From assembly GCA_036267975.1 (NCBI GenBank), contig DATAVA010000022.1, positions 56,923-120,922 of the forward strand: 64,000 nt of DNA. Reading direction: 5' to 3'. The first letter of the stretch is position 1. Each line of letters starts with the position of its first letter. The position numbers and the translations under genes were made by a program. Below are positions 16,627-24,868 of the stretch, piece after piece. The DNA is from DAIDKA01 sp036267975 (lineage in GTDB: Bacteria > Pseudomonadota > Gammaproteobacteria > Steroidobacterales > Steroidobacteraceae). The notes under the pieces are model-generated. The model was not told the origin of the DNA, did no database searches, and was given only the letters and a program-made list of their open reading frames with translations.

Positions 16627-17622
16627 GTGATTCATAGTGACGTTCTGATTATCGGCGGAGGACCGGCGGGCTCCTCGGCCGCGCGCCGGCTCAAGCAAGG
16701 TGGCGCCGATGTGCTCATCCTGGACAAGGAAACGTTCCCGCGACTGAAGCTCTGCGCGGGCTGGATTACCCCGGATGTGGTGAAGGATCTCGAGATGGAT
16801 ATCGCGGCCTATCCATACCGGTTCCTGACCTTCGGCCGCATGCACGCATATCTGCGCGGTGTGCATCTGCCGTTGCCCTGTGTGCAGCATTCGATTCGTC
16901 GCTTCGAGTTCGACGCGTGGCTGTTGGAACGCTCCGGCGTGCGCACCGTGCAGCACACGGTGCGCCACATCGAAGCGGATCCGGGCGGCGGTTACACCGT
17001 CGATGGGGAGTACCACTGCAGGTACCTGATCGGCGCGGGCGGTACACGCTGCCCGGTGTACCGCACGCTGTTCCGCGATGCCAATCCGCGCGCCACCGAA
17101 CTGCAGACGGTGACCCTGGAGCACGAGTTCGCCTATGAATGGCGCGACCCGGACTGCCATCTGTGGTTCTTCGATAAGGGCATGCCGGGATACTCCTGGT
17201 ACGTGCCTAAGGCAAATGGCTATCTGAATGTCGGTATCGGGGGCATGGCTGAGCGCATCAAGCGCAGCGGTGTCGACATCCGTCAGCACTGGAACAATCT
17301 CATTGCGAAGCTCGATCGCAAGCTCGCCACGGGCGCGCACTACGATCCGGTGGGCTACAGCTACTACCTGCGCGGCAACGTCAAGGTCGCACGCATCGGT
17401 GATGCGTTCATCACGGGTGATGCCGCCGGTCTTGCGACCCGCGATATGTGTGAGGGGATTGGCCCGGCCATCCGCAGCGCTCATCGTGCCGCGGACGCGA
17501 TCCTCAAGGGGGTGACCTACCGGCTCGAGGATGTGACCGGTGCCAGCTTGGGCGGCGGTATTGCCAGTCGCCTGCTCGACTGGGCCTTTACCCGTGGCGC
17601 GGGTTCATCGGCGGCGGCCTGA
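16627..17622 (+). CDS. FAD-dependent oxidoreductase, geranylgeranyl reductase family
   Basis: A 331-residue flavoprotein starting with the Rossmann motif VLIIGGGPAGSSAARRL (GxGxxG at residues 9-14). Next come FPRLKLCAGW, typical of geranylgeranyl reductase-like proteins, and the second FAD motif ITGDAAGLATRDMCEGIGPAI. Family members hydrogenate isolated double bonds of isoprenoid lipids or cofactors. Lying eight bases after the CFA-type methyltransferase, it may act on the same lipid substrate. The GTG start at 16627 fits the short intergenic space. No prenyl synthase is adjacent. Confidence 0.85.
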   Translation: MIHSDVLIIGGGPAGSSAARRLKQGGADVLILDKETFPRLKLCAGWITPDVVKDLEMDIAAYPYRFLTFGRMHAYLRGVHLPLPCVQHSIRRFEFDAWLLERSGVRTVQHTVRHIEADPGGGYTVDGEYHCRYLIGAGGTRCPVYRTLFRDANPRATELQTVTLEHEFAYEWRDPDCHLWFFDKGMPGYSWYVPKANGYLNVGIGGMAERIKRSGVDIRQHWNNLIAKLDRKLATGAHYDPVGYSYYLRGNVKVARIGDAFITGDAAGLATRDMCEGIGPAIRSAHRAADAILKGVTYRLEDVTGASLGGGIASRLLDWAFTRGAGSSAAA

Positions 17623-18446
17623 TGGCCCTGAATTCTGACAAGCCCATCATCTGGGCAGCCGCTGCGGTCGTGGTGGCCGGCGCAATCGCGCTGTACCTGT
17701 ATGCGCATCGTCCCAAGGTGCAGGTGACCCCGCCGGCGTCGGCGCCGGAAGTGGTAGCCAGTGCCCCGGCCGCAATGCCGCCGGTGGCGAGTGCGCCTGT
17801 CATTCAGCATCCGGTTACTGAGATCGGCGCCGCGGACAGTGCGCCGCTGCCGGCGCTGAATGAAAGCGACAAGCCCTTCGAGGCGGCGCTGACGTCTGTG
17901 CCGGGCGCCCAGGCGCTGGCGAAACTGCTGGTTGCGGACAACCTCATTCGCGACATCGTCGTTACCGTGGACAATCTGTCCAAGAAGAAAGTCGCGGTGG
18001 AACAGCGGCCCATCAAGGTCACCAGCGGCTTGTTCATGGTCCTGGGCACCGGCGACCAACTCACTATCAACCCCGAAAACTATGCCCGCTATCGGCCGTT
18101 CATGGAGGTCGTGAAGTCGGTCGATACGCAAAAGCTGGTCCAGTTGTACTTCCACTTCTATCCACTGTTCCAGAGCGCGTTCGATGATCTCGGCTACCAG
18201 AACGCGTACTTCAATGACCATGCGATCGCGCAGATCGATCATCTGCTCGCGACACCGGATGTGACCGGGCCAATTGCCCTGGTGCAGCCGAATGTCATGT
18301 ACCGCTATGCCGACCCCGCCCTCGAAGCGCTCTCGCCGGGCCAGAAGACCCTGATTCGCATGGGGCCTGAGAATGAGGCTTTGATCAAGACGCGCCTGCG
18401 GGAATTGAAGGCGCAGCTGCTGGCGCAGCCGCGCCAACACTCCTAG
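17622..18446 (+). CDS. DUF3014 domain-containing membrane-anchored protein
   Basis: The 274-residue protein has one N-terminal transmembrane helix (about 8-27), a proline/alanine-rich linker (about 35-80) and a C-terminal domain. That domain contains DNLIRDIVVTVDNLSKKKVAVEQRP and the YHFYPLFQ-type segment (YFHFYPLFQSAFDDLGY) of DUF3014. Function is unknown; the topology puts the domain in the periplasm. Its ATG overlaps the last base of the preceding flavoprotein gene, so it belongs to the same unit. Confidence 0.82.
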   Translation: MALNSDKPIIWAAAAVVVAGAIALYLYAHRPKVQVTPPASAPEVVASAPAAMPPVASAPVIQHPVTEIGAADSAPLPALNESDKPFEAALTSVPGAQALAKLLVADNLIRDIVVTVDNLSKKKVAVEQRPIKVTSGLFMVLGTGDQLTINPENYARYRPFMEVVKSVDTQKLVQLYFHFYPLFQSAFDDLGYQNAYFNDHAIAQIDHLLATPDVTGPIALVQPNVMYRYADPALEALSPGQKTLIRMGPENEALIKTRLRELKAQLLAQPRQHS

Positions 18447-18454
18447 GGATTTGC

Positions 18455-19096
18455 ATGCGTCTGATCGGCATGCTGGACTCGCCCTACGTAAGACGCGTGG
18501 CGATCAGTCTGCAATTGCTGGGACTGCGATTTGAACACCGACCGGTGTCGGTGTTCCGCGAGTTCGATGAGTTCCGCGCGATCAATCCGGTGGTCAAGGC
18601 GCCCACGCTGGTGTGCGACGATGGCACGGTGCTGATGGATTCGAGTGTGATTCTCGAGTACGCGCAAGCCCGCGCCGGTCGTTCGCTGATGCCAAGGGAG
18701 CTGCCCGACCTGCAGGCGGACCTGCGCATCATCGCTCTGGGCCTCGCCGCCTGCGACAAGAGCGTGCAGATGATCTATGAACGCGCCCTGCGGCCGCCGG
18801 AAAAGCAGCACGAGCCATGGCTCGCACGGGTCACCGGCCAGTTGCAGGCCGCACTTACCGGCCTTGAGTCCGCAATCGACCGCCGGCCGCGGCCAGGCCG
18901 CGCCGTGGATATGGCGCAGGCCGGCGTCACGGCCGCCATCACCTGGCACTTCATTCAGCAGATGCTGCCGCAGATCGTACCGGCGGCGCAGTGCCCGGCA
19001 CTGAGCGCATTCAGCTGCGCCGCGGAGGCGCTGGCGCCGTTCAAGGCTGCCGCTCACGGTGCTGGCGTTTGTGTGCCGGCCATCGATGCGGCGTGA
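18455..19096 (+). CDS. Glutathione S-transferase family protein
   Basis: A 213-residue protein with a thioredoxin-like N-terminal GST domain (MRLIGMLDSPYVRRVAI, then NPVVKAPTLVCDDGTVLMDSSVILEY with the cis-proline and the Ser-Ser glutathione-binding pair) and an all-alpha C-terminal domain. It probably conjugates or handles glutathione-linked electrophiles. It starts eight bases after DUF3014 and is followed by a small EamA gene. Confidence 0.88.
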   Translation: MRLIGMLDSPYVRRVAISLQLLGLRFEHRPVSVFREFDEFRAINPVVKAPTLVCDDGTVLMDSSVILEYAQARAGRSLMPRELPDLQADLRIIALGLAACDKSVQMIYERALRPPEKQHEPWLARVTGQLQAALTGLESAIDRRPRPGRAVDMAQAGVTAAITWHFIQQMLPQIVPAAQCPALSAFSCAAEALAPFKAAAHGAGVCVPAIDAA

Positions 19097-19115
19097 ACCG
19101 GGAGAGATTCCTGAA

Positions 19116-19544
19116 GTGTTGGCGCAGAACTGGGTTTTCTGGGCTTTGCTGTCGGCGGTTTTCGCCGCCCTGACGACGGTCTTTGCCCGCGTCGGAGTGG
19201 CTGGCGTGGATGCCGACCTGGCCACACTGCTGCGCACGATGTTGATCCTGGCGCTGCTCGCGGTGCTGGTTGCGGTGCGGCGCAAGTGGTTGAATCCGGC
19301 GTTGCTGCCCCCCCGGTCGTTAGCTTTCCTGGCGCTGTCAGCGGTGGCGACAGGCGCGTCGTGGGTGTGCTATTTCCGCGCCCTGCAGATCGGGCGGGCA
19401 TCGCAGGTCGCACCCATCGACCGGTTGAGCCTCGTTCTCGTCGCGATTTTCGCCGTTGCGTTTCTCGGCGAGCGGCCGTCGCTGCAGGAATGGCTGGGCA
19501 TCGGGCTGGTGACCGCCGGCGTGCTGATACTCGCGCTCAAATGA
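19116..19544 (+). CDS. EamA/DMT-type transporter, single-repeat
   Basis: The protein (142 aa) has four to five hydrophobic segments and the EamA ending WLGIGLVTAGVLILALK. Full-length drug/metabolite transporters have two such repeats (about 300 aa); this is the single-repeat form, which would need to dimerise. I chose GTG 19116, about 10 bases after GGGAGAG; the open frame reaches back to 19059 inside the GST gene. The substrate is unknown. Confidence 0.8.
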   Translation: MLAQNWVFWALLSAVFAALTTVFARVGVAGVDADLATLLRTMLILALLAVLVAVRRKWLNPALLPPRSLAFLALSAVATGASWVCYFRALQIGRASQVAPIDRLSLVLVAIFAVAFLGERPSLQEWLGIGLVTAGVLILALK

Positions 19545-19572
19545 GCCGTATCACTTTTCACGGGGTGACGAT

Positions 19573-20367
19573 ATGGATATGGGTCTGACCGGCAAGCGCG
19601 CACTGGTGAGCGGTTCCACGGCCGGGATCGGCTACGCGACGGCGCGCGCCCTCGCTGCCGAAGGCGCGCAGGTCATCCTCAACGGCCGCACGCAGCCGCG
19701 CGTCGAGCAGGCCGTCACGCGCCTGCGGGCCGAAGTGCCCGGCGCCATCGTCACCGGCATCGCGCAGGATTTGGGCCACGCTGAAGGCTGCCAGGCGCTG
19801 TTCCGCCAACTGCCGGACGTGGACGTGCTGGTCAACAATCTCGGAATCTTCGAGCCCAAGGCCTTCGCGGCCATCCCCGATGCCGACTGGCTGCGCTTTT
19901 TCGAGGTGAATGTCCTCAGCGGCGTGCGCCTCGCACGGCAGTACCTGCCGGCCATGCGGGCCCGCAATTGGGGCCGCGTCGTGTTCGTATCGAGCGAGTC
20001 CGCGCTGCAGATTCCCGCCGAAATGATCCATTACGGCATGACGAAGACGGCGCAGCTCGCCGTCGCGCGGGGCCTGGCGGAAACCCTGGCCGGTACCGGA
20101 GTAACCGTCAATACTGTGTTACCCGGACCGACGGCCTCGGAAGGCGTCGGTGAGTTCGTCGCGCGCCTGGCGCAGTCCCGCCACGTCGACGCGGCCGTTG
20201 TCGAGAAGGAATTCTTCGCCAGCGCGCGGCCGTCGTCGCTGCTTCAACGCTTCGCAACGCCCGAGGAGGTCGCGGCAATGATTGTTTACGCATGTAGCGC
20301 CAAGGCGTCGGCGACGACGGGTGCGGCGCTGCGCGTTGATGGCGGAGTAGTGCGCGCCATCGCCTGA
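19573..20367 (+). CDS. Short-chain dehydrogenase/reductase
   Basis: A 264-residue classical SDR with the cofactor motif SGSTAGIG (13-20), NNLG at 88-91, catalytic Ser140/141, Tyr154 and Lys158 (YGMTK), and a C-terminal TGAALRVDGG. It oxidises or reduces an unknown alcohol or ketone using NAD(P). ATG follows the EamA gene by 28 bases. A 54-base gap with a TACAAT -10-like element then separates it from the XRE gene. Confidence 0.9.
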   Translation: MDMGLTGKRALVSGSTAGIGYATARALAAEGAQVILNGRTQPRVEQAVTRLRAEVPGAIVTGIAQDLGHAEGCQALFRQLPDVDVLVNNLGIFEPKAFAAIPDADWLRFFEVNVLSGVRLARQYLPAMRARNWGRVVFVSSESALQIPAEMIHYGMTKTAQLAVARGLAETLAGTGVTVNTVLPGPTASEGVGEFVARLAQSRHVDAAVVEKEFFASARPSSLLQRFATPEEVAAMIVYACSAKASATTGAALRVDGGVVRAIA

Positions 20368-20421
20368 ACAGCGTACAATCTGCTACCTTATCTCGCCGAA
20401 AAAAGTTCAGGGAGGAACTGA

Positions 20422-20652
20422 ATGGCACAGACTAAACGCAGTTCGTCAGCCCGCAAGAGTGTCGTTGCACTGATTGCCGGAATTCGCGAAAAAGCGGGAT
20501 TATCGCAGTCCCAATTTGCCAGCCTGCTAGGCGTGTCGGTGCGCACTTTGCAGGATTGGGAGCAGGGCCGTCGGGCACCTTCCGGCGCGGCGCGCATGCT
20601 GCTGCTGGTGGCGGCCAAGCGTCCCAAGACCCTGCTCGAAGTAGCCCGCTAG
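20422..20652 (+). CDS. XRE-family HTH protein resembling HigA/NadS-type antitoxins, without a toxin
   Basis: The protein (76 aa) has a compact helix-turn-helix: LSQSQFASLLGVSVRTLQDW followed by EQGRRAPSGAARMLL. This core is the signature of HigA-2/NadS-type type II antitoxins. Their RelE/HigB-like toxin is normally encoded directly upstream, but here the upstream gene is an SDR and the downstream one RidA, so no toxin gene is present. It has its own probable -10 (TACAAT, about 20376) and a strong AGGGAGGA ribosome-binding site. It may be a solitary repressor descended from an antitoxin. Confidence 0.8.
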   Translation: MAQTKRSSSARKSVVALIAGIREKAGLSQSQFASLLGVSVRTLQDWEQGRRAPSGAARMLLLVAAKRPKTLLEVAR

Positions 20653-20677
20653 GGTATCCTTCCGCGCCCGAAACGGC

Positions 20678-20697
20678 GCCCCCGCTCACCCGGGGGC
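20678..20697 (+). terminator. GC-rich hairpin between the XRE gene and ridA
   Basis: GCCCCCG (20678-20684) pairs perfectly with CGGGGGC (20691-20697) across a six-base loop, beginning 25 bases after the XRE stop codon. No run of T follows, so it is not a classical intrinsic terminator; it may slow transcription or mark an RNA 3' end. The ridA ribosome-binding site begins 14 bases later. Confidence 0.4.
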
Positions 20698-20725
20698 CGG
20701 CAGATCATTGCAGGAGTTTGCGCAC

Positions 20726-21073
20726 GTGTCGGAAATCAAGCGACTGCATGCCGGTGCACGGTACAGCGAAGGCAGTATGCACGCAGGACTCGTGTACCTG
20801 GCCGGCCAGGTCGCGATCGGCGGTGGTACGAGCATCGAGTCCCAGGTCGCCGAAGTGCTGGCGAGCATCGATAAGCTGCTGGCCGAGGCCGGGAGCAGCA
20901 AGGCGCGCATCCTGATGGCGCAGATCTATCTGGCCGACATGGCCGACTATCCGGGCCTGAACTCCGTGTGGGACAAATGGGTCGGGACCAGCCCGCCCGC
21001 GCGCGCAACCGTGCAAGCCAAACTGGCCAAGCCCGAATGGAAAGTCGAGATCGTGGTGACGGCGGCGCTTTAG
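20726..21073 (+). CDS. RidA family protein (enamine/imine deaminase)
   Basis: A 115-residue YjgF/RidA-type protein with GLVYLAGQVA and the active-site Arg93 in PPARATVQAKLA. It ends in EIVVTAAL, where the Glu is conserved. RidA proteins hydrolyse reactive enamines released by PLP enzymes. I chose GTG 20726 because CAGGAG lies nine bases before it; TTG 20708 is a weaker alternative. The length fits the family of about 115-130 residues. Confidence 0.88.
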   Translation: MSEIKRLHAGARYSEGSMHAGLVYLAGQVAIGGGTSIESQVAEVLASIDKLLAEAGSSKARILMAQIYLADMADYPGLNSVWDKWVGTSPPARATVQAKLAKPEWKVEIVVTAAL

Positions 21074-21276
21074 AGCCTCGTCCGGCCACGCCACCGCAGG
21101 CGGATCAATGTCCGCTGTGTCACCAACCTAACCGCTGTGCGGCCGCCGCCGACGCCATCGGCGACATTCACTGCTGGTGCATGCAGCAGCCCTTCCCCCC
21201 TGCGGCACTGCCGGGCAAGGACCGCCAGGCCTGTGTGTGCAAAGACTGCATTCAGCGGCTCGCGGGCTTAGGGTAG
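21037..21276 (+). CDS. Cysteine-rich CWC family small protein
   Basis: The reading frame overlapping the end of ridA encodes CPLCHQPNRCAAAA, then HCWC and later CVCKDCIQRL. This C-x2-C, C-W-C and C-x-C-x2-C spacing is the mark of the cysteine-rich CWC family, presumed to bind zinc. The only in-frame ATG (21037) lies inside ridA and gives 79 residues; the conserved part begins near residue 25. Function is unknown. Confidence 0.65.
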   Translation: MESRDRGDGGALEPRPATPPQADQCPLCHQPNRCAAAADAIGDIHCWCMQQPFPPAALPGKDRQACVCKDCIQRLAGLG

Positions 21277-21286
21277 TCTGTGCTGC

Positions 21287-21583
21287 ATGATCATCCAGTA
21301 CCGGGACGATGCCACCTTGACGGTTGCCGCCGCGATCGATCTGTATAACCGCTCGGGCCTGGGCGAGCGCCGCCCGGTGGCTCGGCCGGACATCTTCGAG
21401 GGCATGCTCCGCAACGCGAACCTCACGGTGACCGCCTGGCATGAGGCGCGACTGGTCGGCATCTCGCGTTCGCTCACGGACTTTACTTATGTCGCCTATC
21501 TGGCCGATCTGGCGGTGGATGCGCAGTACCAGAAGTCCGGCATCGGACGGGCGTTGATCGCCGAGACCCGCGCGCGTGGGTGA
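21287..21583 (+). CDS. GNAT acetyltransferase, C-terminally truncated
   Basis: The 98 residues match the front two thirds of a GNAT N-acetyltransferase: LVGISRSLTDF and YLADLAVDAQYQKSGIGRALI, the latter being the acetyl-CoA-binding Q/R-x2-G-x-G/A motif A. Homologs of this type are, from memory, about 130-140 residues and carry a further strand with a YYxxxGF segment. Here a stop follows immediately after IAETRARG. None of the other frames up to the convergent oxygenase gene at 21610 supplies the missing part. It is likely a decayed or minimal gene. Confidence 0.7.
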   Translation: MIIQYRDDATLTVAAAIDLYNRSGLGERRPVARPDIFEGMLRNANLTVTAWHEARLVGISRSLTDFTYVAYLADLAVDAQYQKSGIGRALIAETRARG

Positions 21584-21609
21584 TGAAAGGCAGCCCCGCC
21601 GAGGCGTAG

Positions 21610-23058
21610 CTATACGCTGTACCGGCCGCTGGCCAGCGTGGCTTCCGGTACCCACATGCCATGAAAGGTCGCGCGCACGCGCGTCGGCATGCGTATCAGC
21701 GCCACCGGCCCTTCCTCGATCCTCGCTGCGTCAAGGATCGCCAGGTCACTGCGCAGCTGCGACAGCCGGTTCACCAGCACCAGCAGATAACCGTCACCTT
21801 CCGGGGCGCCCGGCGCGCGCGGTACAAAGACGGGTTCCTGCACACCGCTGTCGGGCCCTGGCGCCCACGTCGACAGCACGCCGGTGTCATGGTCGATGCG
21901 GCCAATTGCACCCATGCCCACGGTGCCCGCAATCGCATCCGGCGGACGGCAGATCACATAGCCGTAGCGATAAGCCTTGCCCATCCAGCGATCATCAATC
22001 TTTGGCATTTCACACGGCACATTCATCACCCGGCGCATTGCCAGCTGCTCGGTGCGCAGATTGAAGCTCATGCGCGTGAGCAGCGGCGGAGCAGGTTTGA
22101 AGGGCGAACCGTCATGGCTGGGGAAGAAATCGAAACAATTGCCGTCATACAGGCACAGATCCAGGTGCACGCTGTCGCCGTCGGTGACCGCATTCATCAT
22201 GTGTCCGGCGCTCACCGTCGGTCCTTCGAACCAGCGCACCTCATCCGCGCGGCCGCGTCGCGGCACCACGGCATAGAAGCTCTTCTTATCCGGATGCCAC
22301 TGATAGTAGGGCCCGCCCGCCTTCACGACCTGCAGGTCCGTGATCAGCGGAAAGAACGGCACGATGATGTGGCTGTCGGTGACGGCAAAGTCGTGGACCA
22401 TGCCCGCGTAGGGCATTCGCAGCGGTGTTTCATGCACGATGCGGCCCTCCGCATCGGCAATGTAGATCACGAAATCCAGCGTGGCATCGCCCTGTGCCTG
22501 GTAGGAGAAGGCGATGAGTTCGTTGCGATGCAGATCGAGCTTGGGATGGGCGGTCAGGCTGACCGACTTCAACTGGCCGCCATAGTCAAATTCGCCGCGG
22601 GTCGCGAGGGTGTCCGGATCGACCTCGATAGGGCGCGAGTCCTCCTTCAGCACCAGCAGGCGGCGGCCATGCCACACGATGTTGGTATTGGCGGTGCCGT
22701 TGCTCTTGCCGGCCACCGCGGGGTCGTTCGTATAGCGGTTGCGATAGCGTCCGAACAGCGAGCGGCGCGCGGCCTCCTGCAGCACGAAGCGATCGTTGCG
22801 TACCCAGCGGTTGCGGTAGTCCGCGCGTCCCGCGCCGATGCGGAACATATGCGCCATGCCCTCGCCATCGATGAAAGTTTCGTGGGGTGAGCGTGAGGGG
22901 TACTGCCGATCCGGTCCGCAGCGGTACAGCGTGCCCGACAGCGCGGCGGGGATCTCGCCCTGGATCACCTCCAGGTCGCGGACGTCAGATTCGGCGCGAT
23001 GCGGCGCACCCCAGCCGTGGTACAGCGGTATATCGGGAAATCGCACGACTTCGGGCAT
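21610..23058 (-). CDS. Carotenoid/stilbene cleavage oxygenase
   Basis: The protein (482 aa from ATG 23058) belongs to the carotenoid oxygenase family of nonheme iron enzymes, which split double bonds of carotenoids or lignin-derived stilbenes into aldehydes. The four iron-binding histidines are visible in LTAHPKLD, GMVHDFAVT, SAGHMMNA and ATFHGMWVP, and GTLYRCGPDRQYP begins the propeller. I preferred ATG 23058 because AAGGGG lies six bases upstream; ATG 23088 would add ten residues. No carotenoid biosynthesis genes are in the window, so an apocarotenoid or lignostilbene substrate is plausible. It is divergent from the PH-SHOCT gene. Confidence 0.9.
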   Translation of the reverse strand: MPEVVRFPDIPLYHGWGAPHRAESDVRDLEVIQGEIPAALSGTLYRCGPDRQYPSRSPHETFIDGEGMAHMFRIGAGRADYRNRWVRNDRFVLQEAARRSLFGRYRNRYTNDPAVAGKSNGTANTNIVWHGRRLLVLKEDSRPIEVDPDTLATRGEFDYGGQLKSVSLTAHPKLDLHRNELIAFSYQAQGDATLDFVIYIADAEGRIVHETPLRMPYAGMVHDFAVTDSHIIVPFFPLITDLQVVKAGGPYYQWHPDKKSFYAVVPRRGRADEVRWFEGPTVSAGHMMNAVTDGDSVHLDLCLYDGNCFDFFPSHDGSPFKPAPPLLTRMSFNLRTEQLAMRRVMNVPCEMPKIDDRWMGKAYRYGYVICRPPDAIAGTVGMGAIGRIDHDTGVLSTWAPGPDSGVQEPVFVPRAPGAPEGDGYLLVLVNRLSQLRSDLAILDAARIEEGPVALIRMPTRVRATFHGMWVPEATLASGRYSV

Positions 23059-23134
23059 GATGGACCCCTTCGCATGCTGCGCGGACACGATTCTGGTCGG
23101 CCAACGCGCGCTGCGTCAACTATGGAGACAAGCC

Positions 23135-23743
23135 ATGATCGAGCCGAACACGGAGCTCCACGAACCAGGGCTTACACGGGCCCTCGCCGATCTGCAGTCC
23201 GTCCTGATCCCGGCTGAGACCGTCGAGGCCTGGGCCACTCAGCGACGAGTGTACGCGCTGTCTCACCGCAGGATGATCGTGGCAGCGACCAGCGGCCGGC
23301 TGATCTGGCTGGTGCGCCGGCTGGTCAGTGGATTCGATGTGGTGAACCTGCGCTGGCAGGATCTATCGGAGGTCAATCTGCGGGTTGGAGTATTTGCCGC
23401 CGAACTGGTGATCCGCGCCGATCCGGCGACTGATCTGGCCATCAATGGCCAGCAGGGCTCCCGGCTGCTCACCATCAGTGGCCTGCGCAAGGACCAGGCG
23501 CAGGCTGTGTACCGGATTTGTCAGGCCCAGGACCAGGCATGGCGCGAAAAGCGCCGTATCCGCGAACTGGAGGAACTGCGTGCCCGCTCGGGGGGCGTCC
23601 AGATCAATCCCGGCGCGCCGGCGGCCGGCGCATCGAGTGATTCCGTGCGGCGCCTGCAGGAGGCCAAGCAGATGCTCGACGCGCGCTTGATCACCGACTC
23701 GGAGTACGAATCCCTCAAGGCGCGAATTCTGGCCGGGGGCTGA
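23135..23743 (+). CDS. PH-like domain and SHOCT domain protein
   Basis: A 202-residue protein. Residues about 15-140 look like a bacterial PH-type domain (VLIPAETVEAWATQRRVYALSHRRMIVAATSGRLIWL). The last 35 residues form a SHOCT motif (RRLQEAKQMLDARLITDSEYESLKARIL), with a charged helix between. SHOCT tails mediate oligomerisation or short contacts. There is no signal peptide. ATG 23135 is in the frame that reaches back to 22838 across the oxygenase gene. The 76-base gap between the two divergent starts must hold both promoters. Function is unknown. Confidence 0.72.
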   Translation: MIEPNTELHEPGLTRALADLQSVLIPAETVEAWATQRRVYALSHRRMIVAATSGRLIWLVRRLVSGFDVVNLRWQDLSEVNLRVGVFAAELVIRADPATDLAINGQQGSRLLTISGLRKDQAQAVYRICQAQDQAWREKRRIRELEELRARSGGVQINPGAPAAGASSDSVRRLQEAKQMLDARLITDSEYESLKARILAGG

Positions 23744-23793
23744 AGGGTGTATCGTCGCATCCTCTCCAAAGCGGCGAAAACGGGAGCCGAGTG

Positions 23794-24816
23794 ATGAAAA
23801 TGCGCAAGATTGCAGTCGAGGAAGCGTTCTCCATTCCCGAGGTGGCCGAGGGCCTCAAACAGGTCGCGCGTGCTCCCGGTGAAAGCTCGGATCTGCCCCT
23901 GATGCGCGGCGTGTACGACGCCCAGGGCGGCTACGGCAGCATGAAGTTCCTGGACGGACTGGTCGACCTCGAAGATCGCCGGATCAAGGACATGGACGCC
24001 AATGGTGTGGACATGCAACTGCTGTCACTCACTGCCCCCGGCGTGCAGATGTTTGACGCGGACTCGGCCTGCGAGCTGGCGACCCTGGCCAACGACCGCC
24101 TCGCGGCCGTGATCAAGCGCCATCCGACCCGCTTCGCGGGGCTCGCGGCCTTCGCGCCCCAGGCGCCGCGGCGCGCGGTGCGCGAAATGGAACGCGGCAT
24201 CCGCGACCTGAAGCTCAATGGCTTTATCCTCAACTCCCACACCAACAGCGAGTACCTCGATGATCCGAAGTACTGGCCGATTCTCGAGGCCGCCGAAGGC
24301 CTCGACCGGTGCATCTACATCCATCCCCGCGGCCCGGCCGATGGCCTCAAGGGGCCGATGATTCATTACGGCATGGATTCTGCGATGTGGGCCTATGGTG
24401 TCGAAATGGGCACGCACGTCGTGCGTATGATGGCCTCGGGCCTGTTTGACAGATTCCCCAAACTGAAGATCTGCATCGGCCACATGGGCGAGGCCGTGCA
24501 TTTTTGGATCTGGCGCATCACCTTCATGAACAGCCGCTCGCAGGTCATCGGCCGCGCGCCCAAGACCAGCCTCACCATGGCCGAATACTTTCAGCGCAAT
24601 TTCGTGATCACCACCTCCGGGGTCGAGGATCCGCTGGCGCTGGACTATTCGATCAAGAAACTGGGCATAGATAATGTCATGTGGGCAATTGACTACCCCT
24701 ACCAGCCCTCCGCCCCGGCCGTGGCCTTCATGGACGCGGTGGATCTGAAGCCGGAGGACAAAGCGAAGGTGTATCACCGCAATGCCGAACGGGTATTCCA
24801 CATCAAGCCGCTATAA
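23794..24816 (+). CDS. Amidohydrolase family protein, ACMSD/2,6-dihydroxybenzoate decarboxylase-like
   Basis: The protein (340 aa) is a metal-dependent amidohydrolase-2 barrel: Glu in IAVEEAF near residue 7, IYIHPRGP with a ligand His, CIGHMGEAV with the active-site His and AIDYPYQ with the ligand Asp. This branch contains gamma-resorcylate (2,6-dihydroxybenzoate) decarboxylase and ACMS decarboxylase, which remove CO2 from aromatic or muconate semialdehyde acids. I chose ATG 23794, seven bases after CGGGAG; GTG 23791 is adjacent. Only the oxygenase nearby suggests aromatic catabolism. Confidence 0.85.
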   Translation: MKMRKIAVEEAFSIPEVAEGLKQVARAPGESSDLPLMRGVYDAQGGYGSMKFLDGLVDLEDRRIKDMDANGVDMQLLSLTAPGVQMFDADSACELATLANDRLAAVIKRHPTRFAGLAAFAPQAPRRAVREMERGIRDLKLNGFILNSHTNSEYLDDPKYWPILEAAEGLDRCIYIHPRGPADGLKGPMIHYGMDSAMWAYGVEMGTHVVRMMASGLFDRFPKLKICIGHMGEAVHFWIWRITFMNSRSQVIGRAPKTSLTMAEYFQRNFVITTSGVEDPLALDYSIKKLGIDNVMWAIDYPYQPSAPAVAFMDAVDLKPEDKAKVYHRNAERVFHIKPL

Positions 24817-24868
24817 TGTGACGCTCCCGTCTCAGGCGGGCATCTGACCATCAGCACACAGGTACTCA

